Shown piece by piece: positions 1 to 5,652 of a stretch of 6,745 nt of DNA. Under the pieces are notes generated by a model. That model did not search any database. It worked only from the letters and a program-made list of their open reading frames with translations, and was not told where the DNA came from. The DNA is taken from assembly GCA_015163845.1 (NCBI GenBank), contig JAAOII010000170.1:1-6745 (forward strand). Reading direction: 5' to 3'. Every line of letters begins with the position of its first letter. Position 1 is the stretch's first letter. Origin of the DNA: Candidatus Portiera sp. (GTDB lineage: Bacteria > Pseudomonadota > Gammaproteobacteria > CBDBNL01 > JAAOII01). Position numbers and translations under genes: made by a program.

Positions 1-120
1 CAGTCGTTCACCAGTCATAATTTTAGCTGCAAGTCCACTAAGCAGAAGAGACATCTACGTAGTCAGAAGCTACTGACGGCCTCTGATGCTAAATTGGTTA
101 AAGTAATGTTAGTGCACTAA
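1..120 (+). CDS. rpmI: 50S ribosomal protein L35, C-terminal part (5' end outside window)
   Basis: Frame 1 is open from the window edge to a TAA at 118-120 and encodes 39 residues. The stretch FTSHNFSCKSTKQKRHLR followed by SDAKLVKVML matches the L35 pattern of a basic SHxLxxKxxKRKRxLR block followed by DAxxVKxML near the C-terminus. L35 is usually about 65 residues, so roughly the first 25 are missing. It is a small basic protein of the large ribosomal subunit. Its position 42 bases before rplT is the standard infC-rpmI-rplT order, in which expression is usually controlled by L20. The identification rests on this order and the basic motif. The final residues (LVH) differ from the common LPY ending. 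Confidence 0.87.
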   Translation, partial: QSFTSHNFSCKSTKQKRHLRSQKLLTASDAKLVKVMLVH

Positions 121-125
121 ATTGG
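89..125. repeat. Palindrome and short direct repeat around the rpmI stop codon
   Basis: TTAGTGCACTAA at 109-120 is a perfect 12-bp palindrome that ends exactly on the rpmI stop codon. The 9-mer CTAAATTGG occurs at 89-97 and again at 117-125. GTGC (112-115) can also pair with GCAC (125-128). As RNA these could form small alternative stems just before rplT. Whether they act in L20 autoregulation or arise by chance cannot be told from one sequence. Confidence 0.35.
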
Positions 126-162
126 CACACAATTAATAAGAGAATATTAGAGAAATTAGAAA

Positions 163-516
163 ATGGCAAGAGCATCAAGATCAGTAGTAGCCCATAATAG
201 GCACAAAAAAATCCTCAAATTAGCCAAGGGCTATTATGGGGCACGTAGCCGCACCTATAGATCGGCAAAGCAAGCAGTTATCAAGGCAGACCAATATGCT
301 TATCGTGATCGCAGGGTTCGGAAGAGAGTAATGCGTTCTTTATGGATCATGCGTATCAATGCAGCAGCTCGCGAGCATGGACTCAGTTACAGTCAATTCA
401 TCAGTGGGTTGAACAAACAATCCATAGCCATAGATAGAAAGATGATTGCAGAATTAGCGGTAAATAACAAGCAGGACTTTGCTGAAATTGCTACTAGGGC
501 AAAGTCAGGTCTATAA
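163..516 (+). CDS. rplT: 50S ribosomal protein L20
   Basis: The 117-residue product has the usual length of L20, a large-subunit protein that binds 23S rRNA early in assembly and in many bacteria represses its own operon. It begins MARASRSVVAHNRHKKILK and continues with the diagnostic AKGYYGARSRTYRSAKQAV (about residues 21-39), YAYRDRRVRKR (45-55) and LWIMRINAAAREHGLSYS (60-77), all hallmarks of the family. The basic N-terminal half and the helical C-terminal half are intact. The start at ATG 163 gives the canonical N-terminus. The sequence before it is purine-rich (attagagaaattagaaa) but has no strong Shine-Dalgarno. It lies 42 bases after rpmI and is presumably cotranscribed with it. The one small oddity is ASRS where the N-terminus usually reads VKRG. 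Confidence 0.97.
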   Translation: MARASRSVVAHNRHKKILKLAKGYYGARSRTYRSAKQAVIKADQYAYRDRRVRKRVMRSLWIMRINAAAREHGLSYSQFISGLNKQSIAIDRKMIAELAVNNKQDFAEIATRAKSGL

Positions 517-571
517 TCTGTCACTGCCAGTAGAACTTAATACAACTTAATATTTGGAATACTCATGGGCT

Positions 572-598
572 GGTTATTAGTAATTAAGCTCAATAACC
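572..598 (+). repeat. Weak hairpin in the rplT-pheS gap
   Basis: GGTTATT (572-578) and AATAACC (592-598) form a perfect 7-bp stem with a 13-base loop. No T run follows, so it is not a standard intrinsic terminator. It might be an mRNA processing or attenuation element, since pheST operons of related bacteria are controlled by attenuation, but no phenylalanine-rich leader peptide is present. Just upstream, AACTTAATA is repeated at 534-542 and 544-552. Confidence 0.3.
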
Positions 599-636
599 TA
601 ATACCTAGCAAATCTCATCTAATTAACTAATCAGAG

Positions 637-666
637 TTGCCGTCAAGTCCAACTCAATCCCATAAT
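637..666 (+). promoter_or_regulatory. Possible pheST promoter very close to the start codon
   Basis: TTGCCG (637-642) and CATAAT (661-666) are separated by 18 bases and match the sigma70 -35 and -10 consensus at 4 and 5 of 6 positions. The start point would fall near 673, leaving an almost leaderless pheS mRNA with ATG at 677. This agrees with the lack of a Shine-Dalgarno before pheS. It is a consensus match only, and read-through from rplT is an equally good source of the pheS message. Confidence 0.3.
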
Positions 667-676
667 AAGTCACATC

Positions 677-1678
677 ATGGATATTAGTCAAATTACCAAG
701 CAACTGCAAGAATCCATTAGTAAAGCGGATAATGAAGAAGCACTGCAACAAGTAAGAACTGATTATCTAGGGAAAAAAGGACAACTTACTGAGTTGCTCA
801 AACAACTCAGCAGACTTCCACCAACTGAAAGAAGCAGCCAAGGAGCTGCCTTAAATCAGCTAAAAATCCAAGCAACTCAGGATATCAATAATAAAGCCGG
901 ACTTCTATCCCAACAAAAGATGGATGCGGAGTTACTGCAAGATACCACCGACATATCTTTACCTAAATATGGGCGTGAGCGTGGTTCATGGCATCCAATT
1001 AATACTGTGAGAAAGCGTATAGAAAATATATTCAACTCGGCTGGTTACGAAACAGTTCTTGGACCTGAAATAGAGACCGACTATTATAACTTTGAAGCGC
1101 TCAACTTCCCACCTCAGCATCCAGCCCGTTCTCTTCACGATACTTTTTATTTTAGTGACGGCCGCCTACTACGCACCCACACCTCAACTGGGCAGGTGCG
1201 CGCCATGGAAACTAAAGAGCCACCTTTGGCAATAATCTGCCCAGGTAAAACCTACAGATGTGATTATGATGCCACTCACAGCCCCATGTTCCATCAACTG
1301 GAAGGAATGCTGGTGGACAAAGACGTCAAATTTACCGATCTCAAGGGTACTCTCCAACAATTCATCAATACTTTTTTTGGACGCGAGATGCAACTCAGGT
1401 TTCGTGCCTCTTATTTCCCTTTCACAGAACCCTCTGCTGAGGTTGATTTGCTTTGGGAGATTAAGTCCTCTGGCAAGAAGGAAACCAAATGGTTAGAGGT
1501 CTTGGGATGTGGCATGGTGCATCCTAATGTTCTCAAATCAGGTAATTTAGATCCGACAAAATATAGCGGGTTTGCTTTTGGTTTAGGTATTGAACGCATG
1601 GCAATGTTGTATTACGGCATAGATGACCTACGGTTATTCTATGAAAATGATATTAGATTTCTCTCGCAGTTTGCCTAA
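677..1678 (+). CDS. pheS: Phenylalanine--tRNA ligase alpha subunit
   Basis: This is the catalytic subunit of the cytoplasmic alpha2-beta2 enzyme that charges tRNA-Phe with phenylalanine using ATP. The 333 residues are typical in length. An N-terminal coiled-coil tRNA-binding region (about 1-90, with YLGKKGQLTELL at 30-41) precedes the class II synthetase core. Motif 1 lies near 107-150 (GPEIETDYYNFEALN), LLRTHTS at 164-170, motif 2 at about 193-210 (YRCDYDATHSPMFHQLEG), FPFTEPSAEVD at 247-257, GCGMVHPNV at 277-285 and motif 3 at 298-307 (GFAFGLGIER). All expected active-site blocks are intact. TSTGQVRAM replaces the commoner TSPVQIRTM, and a short lysine-rich insertion (about 260-270) sits before KWLEVLGCGM. 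ATG 677 gives the expected N-terminus but has no recognisable Shine-Dalgarno. pheT follows after 21 bases. Confidence 0.97.
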   Translation: MDISQITKQLQESISKADNEEALQQVRTDYLGKKGQLTELLKQLSRLPPTERSSQGAALNQLKIQATQDINNKAGLLSQQKMDAELLQDTTDISLPKYGRERGSWHPINTVRKRIENIFNSAGYETVLGPEIETDYYNFEALNFPPQHPARSLHDTFYFSDGRLLRTHTSTGQVRAMETKEPPLAIICPGKTYRCDYDATHSPMFHQLEGMLVDKDVKFTDLKGTLQQFINTFFGREMQLRFRASYFPFTEPSAEVDLLWEIKSSGKKETKWLEVLGCGMVHPNVLKSGNLDPTKYSGFAFGLGIERMAMLYYGIDDLRLFYENDIRFLSQFA

Positions 1679-1699
1679 ATAAATAATGATTTATAAAAA

Positions 1700-4276
1700 A
1701 TGCTATTAAGTGAAGAATGGTTGCGCGAGTGGATAAATCCTCAACAGGATATCCAGCAAATTGCCTATGATTTAACTCAGGCGGGCTTAGAAGTGGAAAA
1801 AATTAACAATCCATCCACTGACCACTTGCAGCAGGTTATAGTGGCTGAAATACTTGAGTCGGAGCAACACCCGAATGCTGACAGATTGAAATTATGCAAA
1901 GTCAATGATGGCACACAAGAATTGAGCATAGTATGTGGAGCCCCCAATGCTCGGGCAGGTATCAAGGTTGCCTTAGCCGCTGTAGGAACCATTCTACCCG
2001 GCGACTTTAAAATTAAAGAGAGCAAGATTCGCGGTAGCTTATCTCAAGGAATGTTATGCTCTGCCAAAGAACTGCAACTTAGTGATGAACACCAAGGCAT
2101 ATTGGAATTACCAGCAGACGCCCAACTCGGCAAAGAAGTAAGTGAATACCTCAAGTTGCCCAGCACCACACTAGATATAGCCATCACCCCTAATCGTGGT
2201 GATTGCTTGAGCATTCGCGGCATAGCTAGGGACTTGGCTGTTCTTTATGCCGAACATTCAGTTAAGCAGACCCCGCCGGCTTTACCACAAATTTCGCCAC
2301 AACATAAAGATGAATTACCCATAGAGTTACTTGCCCCAGAATCTTGCCCAGGATATTATGGCAGGATTGTCAAAGGCATTGATTTGAGCAAAGAGTCCCC
2401 CGAGTGGATGCAGCAACGTTTACGTGACTCAGGGCTCAACCCAATTAACATCGCAGTTGATGTAACCAATTATGTAATGCAGGAATTGGGACAACCCTTG
2501 CATGCTTTTGATTTACGTCGTTTGACTGGCGGCATTAAAGTTCGTTTAGCCACTAAAGGAGAAGAGTTGACCTTGCTAGATGATTCAGTGATGAAACTGG
2601 ACGAGGAAGTTTTGCTGATTGCCGACCATGAAAAGCCCTTGGCATTGGGAGGCATAATGGGAGGTAAGGACTCTGGCATAGCCGATGACACAACTGATGT
2701 TTTTCTGGAAGCAGCAGTATTCAACCCGAAAAACATATTTAGGACCAGGCAGAAATACAATTTATCTACTGAGGCGGCCTATAGGTTTGAACGTTTCGTT
2801 GATCCAACTCTACCCCAACTTGCCATAGAAAGAGCTACAGAATTACTCATCGCTACAGCTGGCGGCGAAGCAGGACCAATCAGTAGCGGAATCAATGAAA
2901 AGCATTTACTCAGTTTGAGTAATCACCCATCCTTGACTCTCCAACGGGATTTCATTGCCAAGTTTTTGGGCTTCTCCTTATCCGATAAACAAATAACTTC
3001 CATTTTAGAGGGGTTGGGTTTCACTCTTAAACCTATTAAGTCGCAGCAAGACGGCTGGCAAGTGGCAATACCTAATTATCGTCCAGACATTGATTGTCCC
3101 GAAGCATTATGCGAGGAGTTGGCAAGGGTCTATGGCTATGACAAAATAGAGCAAACCTTACCACGTGGTGCCTTGAAGCCCCAGCATTTTCAAGCCACTA
3201 CTAGCACAGATGATGAAGTGCGTTCCTTCCTAACTGCTCGTGGCTTTAGCGAGGTAGTCAACTATAGTTTCATCAGCAAAGAGGAATCAGAACTTTTTTA
3301 TCCTGAACTTAAGCCCCTAGAACTTGCCAATCCAATTTCCAGTGACCTGTCCGCCATGCGGCCAGCGCTTCTACCTGGCCTTCTCAAAAACTTGGCATAC
3401 AATCAAAGACGCCAAGTGAATGCGTGCAATTTATTTGAGATGGGTTTATGCTTTATCCCCAAAGATAAAGGAAGCACTCAAGCCCAAGACGAGAATGATA
3501 AATTAGCCCAAAATGATAACCTAGACGCAAATGATAATTTGTCACAAAATAATTATTTGTCCTTCGTTGCCATGCGTCCTCAAAGTGGGAAAACTGGGAA
3601 AGGTGGGAAAGGTGGGAAAGCTAGCAAGCACACTAGACAAGAGTATAAATATGACCTAGATGATCTGCTTACTGATGTAACTGATATGTTTTCCTTATGG
3701 GGATTGAAACAAGGAGGAGAGGTAGTATTTGTTTACGCAACATCCCCATCCACTAATATTGCGATTGCCACCACTATAGATGACTCCCATCTGTTCCATC
3801 CATCCAAGCATATAAGCATTATTCGGCGTCATAAAAAAAACCACTCAGTCATTGGCAAGGCGGGCTTACTCCATCCGCGCCTACTAACATTTCCCCAGCT
3901 ATCTAAACTACAGGGTTATGACCTATATGCCTGCACTCTTTGCCTAGACGATTTACCTGAGCGACCAATACCAGCATACAAACCCTTCTCTGATTTACCC
4001 ACTGCTAATTTTGAGCTCTCCCTAATAGTCCCTGAGATACTTATCTATGCTGATTTAGAAAAAATAATTAACAAATCATTTACTCAAAAACCAGACAAAA
4101 TAGAACTGCTTGATGTTTATCAATCAGATAAATTACCCGCTGGCTACAAGAGCATAGCATTACTTCTCAAGTGGCGACCAACCGATGCCACTCTCACTGA
4201 TGAACAAGTCAATACTCTGGTGTTTGACATGATCAAGAAGTTAGAAGCCAATCACGACATAAAACTCCGCTCTTAA
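1700..4276 (+). CDS. pheT: Phenylalanine--tRNA ligase beta subunit with expanded repeat loops
   Basis: This is the large subunit of phenylalanyl-tRNA synthetase, which binds tRNA and edits mischarged Tyr-tRNA-Phe. At 858 residues it is longer than the roughly 795 of E. coli. Domains in order: N-terminal B1 part (1-40); EMAP-like OB fold (about 45-153, HPNADRLKLCKV and GSLSQGMLCS); B3/B4 editing domain (about 212-375, DVTNYVMQELGQPLHAFD and ALGGIMGG); B5 (about 405-480, YRPDIDCPEALCEELARVYGYD); catalytic-like core (about 485-735, NPISSDLSAMRPALLPGLL); and FDX-ACB tRNA-binding domain (about 760-858, ending in the LTDEQV helix region). The extra length includes two tandem-repeat tracts at residues 598-621 and 630-641. 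Within FDX-ACB, the usual RD pair of the PxxxRDLA motif is replaced by FE (771-772). The frame is otherwise uninterrupted, so the gene appears functional. No Shine-Dalgarno precedes ATG 1700, so translational coupling to pheS is likely. Confidence 0.96.
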   Translation: MLLSEEWLREWINPQQDIQQIAYDLTQAGLEVEKINNPSTDHLQQVIVAEILESEQHPNADRLKLCKVNDGTQELSIVCGAPNARAGIKVALAAVGTILPGDFKIKESKIRGSLSQGMLCSAKELQLSDEHQGILELPADAQLGKEVSEYLKLPSTTLDIAITPNRGDCLSIRGIARDLAVLYAEHSVKQTPPALPQISPQHKDELPIELLAPESCPGYYGRIVKGIDLSKESPEWMQQRLRDSGLNPINIAVDVTNYVMQELGQPLHAFDLRRLTGGIKVRLATKGEELTLLDDSVMKLDEEVLLIADHEKPLALGGIMGGKDSGIADDTTDVFLEAAVFNPKNIFRTRQKYNLSTEAAYRFERFVDPTLPQLAIERATELLIATAGGEAGPISSGINEKHLLSLSNHPSLTLQRDFIAKFLGFSLSDKQITSILEGLGFTLKPIKSQQDGWQVAIPNYRPDIDCPEALCEELARVYGYDKIEQTLPRGALKPQHFQATTSTDDEVRSFLTARGFSEVVNYSFISKEESELFYPELKPLELANPISSDLSAMRPALLPGLLKNLAYNQRRQVNACNLFEMGLCFIPKDKGSTQAQDENDKLAQNDNLDANDNLSQNNYLSFVAMRPQSGKTGKGGKGGKASKHTRQEYKYDLDDLLTDVTDMFSLWGLKQGGEVVFVYATSPSTNIAIATTIDDSHLFHPSKHISIIRRHKKNHSVIGKAGLLHPRLLTFPQLSKLQGYDLYACTLCLDDLPERPIPAYKPFSDLPTANFELSLIVPEILIYADLEKIINKSFTQKPDKIELLDVYQSDKLPAGYKSIALLLKWRPTDATLTDEQVNTLVFDMIKKLEANHDIKLRS
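3491..3562 (+). repeat. 18-bp tandem repeat, four imperfect copies, inside pheT
   Basis: Four consecutive 18-base units start at 3491, 3509, 3527 and 3545. They encode the 6-residue units ENDKLA, QNDNLD, ANDNLS and QNNYLS (PheT residues 598-621). The core aatgataa is shared by the first three, and the last reads aataatta. The period is a multiple of three, so the frame is kept. The last unit merges into the conserved strand YLSFVAM, so the array extends the loop before that strand. Confidence 0.85.
3587..3622 (+). repeat. 9-bp tandem repeat, four copies, inside pheT
   Basis: Units gggaaaact, gggaaaggt, gggaaaggt and gggaaagct start at 3587, 3596, 3605 and 3614 and encode GKT GKG GKG GKA (PheT residues 630-641). 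The tract is strongly basic and flexible and continues into ASKHTRQ. It lies 24 bases after the 18-bp array, on the other side of the short strand LSFVAMRPQ. The near-perfect units suggest recent slippage expansion. Confidence 0.88.
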
Positions 4277-4284
4277 ATACTATA

Positions 4285-4329
4285 TCTGTTTAATCCTACA
4301 TCTATTTAATCTCAGCACCTGTTTAATCT
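4285..4329 (+). repeat. Threefold degenerate repeat YCTRTTTAATCY after pheT
   Basis: TCTGTTTAATCC (4285-4296), TCTATTTAATCT (4301-4312) and CCTGTTTAATCT (4318-4329) recur at 16- and 17-base spacing just after the pheT stop. No protein or obvious hairpin explains them. A separate 6-bp inverted repeat ATGATG/CATCAT (4333-4338 and 4357-4362) follows, without a T run. The spacing could suit repeated protein binding, or the array may be a relic of slippage. Confidence 0.5.
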
Positions 4330-4380
4330 TAGATGATGCATATTGTCTGCTCCCGCCATCATACCCCCGCAGATTTAGGT

Positions 4381-4386
4381 TAAAAT
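4381..4386 (+). promoter_or_regulatory. Possible -10 box of the tRNA-Pro gene
   Basis: TAAAAT matches the sigma70 -10 consensus at 5 of 6 positions and ends 9 bases before the mature tRNA 5' end, a usual distance for a tRNA promoter. No good -35 is present 16-18 bases upstream (the region reads atcata), so activity is uncertain. The tRNA could instead be processed from the pheST transcript. Confidence 0.3.
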
Positions 4387-4395
4387 ATATTCAGT

Positions 4396-4469
4396 CGGGG
4401 CGTAGCGCAGCCTGGTAGCGCACCACGCTGGGGGTGTGGTGGTCGTAGGTTCGAATCCTGCCGTCCCGA
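4396..4469 (+). tRNA. tRNA-Pro, anticodon GGG
   Basis: A full cloverleaf of 74 bases folds. The acceptor stem CGGGGCG (4396-4402) pairs with CGTCCCG (4462-4468), with one G-U. The D arm is GCGC/GCGC (4405-4408 and 4418-4421) around AGCCTGGTA. The anticodon stem CCACG/TGTGG (4423-4427 and 4435-4439) encloses loop CTGGGGG with anticodon GGG at 4430-4432. The T arm is GTAGG/CCTGC around TTCGAAT, and the discriminator is A4469. The C1-G72 pair and A73 are proline tRNA identity features. It reads CCC and CCU codons. The 3' CCA is not encoded (TCC follows), so a CCA-adding enzyme must finish it. A proline tRNA near the pheST cluster is common in gamma- and betaproteobacteria. Confidence 0.96.
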
Positions 4470-4488
4470 TCCTTATTAACTAACCACG

Positions 4489-4545
4489 ATACTCATTAAA
4501 TCCATTTCCCCCCAAACCCACCTTCCCCAAAATCCTAAAATTTCA
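4489..4545 (+). terminator. G-free, C-rich stretch after the tRNA; possible Rho loading site
   Basis: These 57 bases contain no G and 22 C (runs such as ttccccccaaaccc and ccttcccc) and cannot form stable hairpins. Unstructured C-rich, G-poor RNA is what Rho factor binds, and no intrinsic terminator follows the tRNA. A Rho-dependent end to the pheST/tRNA transcript just before the accessory operon is therefore plausible. This is inferred from composition only. Confidence 0.25.
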
Positions 4546-4546
4546 G

Positions 4547-4562
4547 TATAATATTAAAGGAG
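4547..4562 (+). promoter_or_regulatory. -10 box TATAAT and strong Shine-Dalgarno AAGGAG before the cassette
   Basis: TATAAT (4547-4552) is a perfect -10. The best -35 candidate 18 bases upstream is the poor TTCCCC (4523-4528). AAGGAG (4557-4562) is the strongest Shine-Dalgarno in the window. It abuts the first ATG (4563) with no spacer and lies 12 bases before the in-frame ATG 4575, which favours the latter as the start. If transcription begins near 4559, the message would have almost no leader and the Shine-Dalgarno would be cut, so promoter and ribosome site may not both be used as drawn. Confidence 0.45.
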
Positions 4563-4574
4563 ATGAACGAAAAT

Positions 4575-5300
4575 ATGACAATGGAGATTAAGATACCTAA
4601 AAGGATAAACCCTTGCCCCATAACTAGAGCTACTATTGAGCTTGTGTTTGATTCAGCTATTCCATTAAGCACAGTAATAGGTATTGTCTATAATGAATTT
4701 AAGCATGACTACCCGAATCTTAGAGAACTACCAACATCTCAAATGCCTGATTTTATCAGACGTAAGGAAGCTTCTTTACAGAATAGCCCATGTTATCTGT
4801 TATCAAAGGAAGAAGGCGATTACGCATTGTGGGTTGGAGAAAAAGTTTTATCCCTAACAAACCAAGGTTCTTATGTAGGATGGGAAGCCCTAAGGGCTAA
4901 GTTTGGAGAAATGCATGAAAGAATTAAAAAGATTTCTCTTATTAAAAAGCACGAGAGAATTAGTGTCCTATATAGCAATGAATTTACATTTAATATTATG
5001 GAACAAATAAATATAGCTATTTCCATGCAAGGTAAATATCTATCTGATGCTGGAACAGGAGTTCGCTTAAGTTTGAAAGATGACAAGTTCATAACCAACT
5101 TAAACATTGCTAATGATGTTCAAATGCAGGACAAAAAAGAGAGTGCTAAATCTTCTGTAATTGATATAGCCACTTGGACTGGGGATATAACTAATGATAT
5201 TATGCAAGAACTTGAAGATTGTCACACTAAGGAAAAGAGAGCTTTTTTTGAATTACTTAATCAAGATTTTATTGAAAACAAATTAAACCCGGAGTATTAA
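4575..5300 (+). CDS. TIGR04255 family protein (function unknown)
   Basis: With ATG 4575 the product has 241 residues (245 from ATG 4563), close to the roughly 250 usual for TIGR04255, a sporadically distributed family without known function. Recognisable features, numbered from 4575, are the N-terminal strand PCPITRATIELVF (13-25, family pattern PPIxEAxxEIRF), a second strand pair around YALWVGEKVLSLTN (83-96), GWEALRAKF (102-110), a strand RISVLYSNEF at the family's RYxN position (128-137), and the C-terminal HTKEKRAFFELLNQDFIENK...PEY (217-241), which matches the usual end of a helix plus LxPEY. There is no signal peptide or membrane segment, so it is probably cytoplasmic. It is first in a tight operon with the next two genes. 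Base use is clearly more AT-rich than in pheST, which suggests transfer. The family call is from memory of its motifs. Confidence 0.82.
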   Translation: MTMEIKIPKRINPCPITRATIELVFDSAIPLSTVIGIVYNEFKHDYPNLRELPTSQMPDFIRRKEASLQNSPCYLLSKEEGDYALWVGEKVLSLTNQGSYVGWEALRAKFGEMHERIKKISLIKKHERISVLYSNEFTFNIMEQINIAISMQGKYLSDAGTGVRLSLKDDKFITNLNIANDVQMQDKKESAKSSVIDIATWTGDITNDIMQELEDCHTKEKRAFFELLNQDFIENKLNPEY

Positions 5301-5305
5301 TTATT

Positions 5306-5644
5306 ATGTTAGACATACCTTTGTTTGAATCACCAACTACCTCATCATTACCCAGCTATCATATAGAAAACACTCATAGTTTTTCATATAATCAGCAATC
5401 TAATCAAGCGTTAAGCATTTCTTCAAGTAATTCTGAATTATTTTATGTGCAGTTATTCCGTGAAATCTTTGCTACTTTATCAGTAGATCATAATAAATAT
5501 CAAGTTGAAAAAGATGATGCCCAAATAGAAGAGGATATGGATGATATTGACTTTCCTCTTATTCCTCCAGTTAGGACTTATAAAGTTACTGGCAGAATAG
5601 GTAAAATTACAAGAGGCAAGTTAGCTATATCTTATGAAGAATAG
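5306..5644 (+). CDS. Small acidic hypothetical protein of the cassette
   Basis: The 112-residue product is not recognised. Residues 1-45 are rich in Ser, Asn and Gln and look disordered. A short hydrophobic helix-like piece LFYVQLFREIFATLSV follows (about 45-60), then a strongly acidic linker EKDDAQIEEDMDDID (68-82), then a basic strand-forming tail RTYKVTGRIGKITRGKLAISY (89-109). No signal peptide or membrane segment is seen. ATG 5306 lies 5 bases after the preceding stop, and GGAG at 5291-5294, inside the end of the upstream gene, could serve as its Shine-Dalgarno, so translation is probably coupled. The next gene begins 8 bases after its stop. The tight placement between two conserved families supports it being a real gene and perhaps a partner or adaptor of the other two. 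It is among the most AT-rich genes here. Confidence 0.72.
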   Translation: MLDIPLFESPTTSSLPSYHIENTHSFSYNQQSNQALSISSSNSELFYVQLFREIFATLSVDHNKYQVEKDDAQIEEDMDDIDFPLIPPVRTYKVTGRIGKITRGKLAISYEE

Positions 5645-5652
5645 CGGTTAAA

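Noticed and set aside
565..630. A 21-residue small ORF (MGWLLVIKLNN...) before pheS, considered as a pheM-like leader peptide
   Set aside because: It has no phenylalanine codons and no Shine-Dalgarno, and no terminator hairpin with a T run follows, so it does not fit phenylalanine attenuation.
1184..1393. Antisense and out-of-frame open frames within pheS and pheT (also 1260-1496, 1411-1599, 1777-2025, 2470-2760)
   Set aside because: They lie fully inside well-conserved coding sequence, resemble no known protein, and have no ribosome sites. They are shadows of the real genes.
3587..3622. Gly-Lys-Thr in the PheT repeat as a nucleotide-binding P-loop
   Set aside because: It is part of a simple GKx repeat, without the surrounding GxxxxGK[ST] fold context.
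4285..4329. CRISPR array
   Set aside because: The units are only 12 bases, degenerate, with 4-5 base spacers and no cas genes.
4871..5107. Minus-strand open frame inside the TIGR04255 gene
   Set aside because: The plus-strand frame has family motifs over the same region. The minus-strand product has none.
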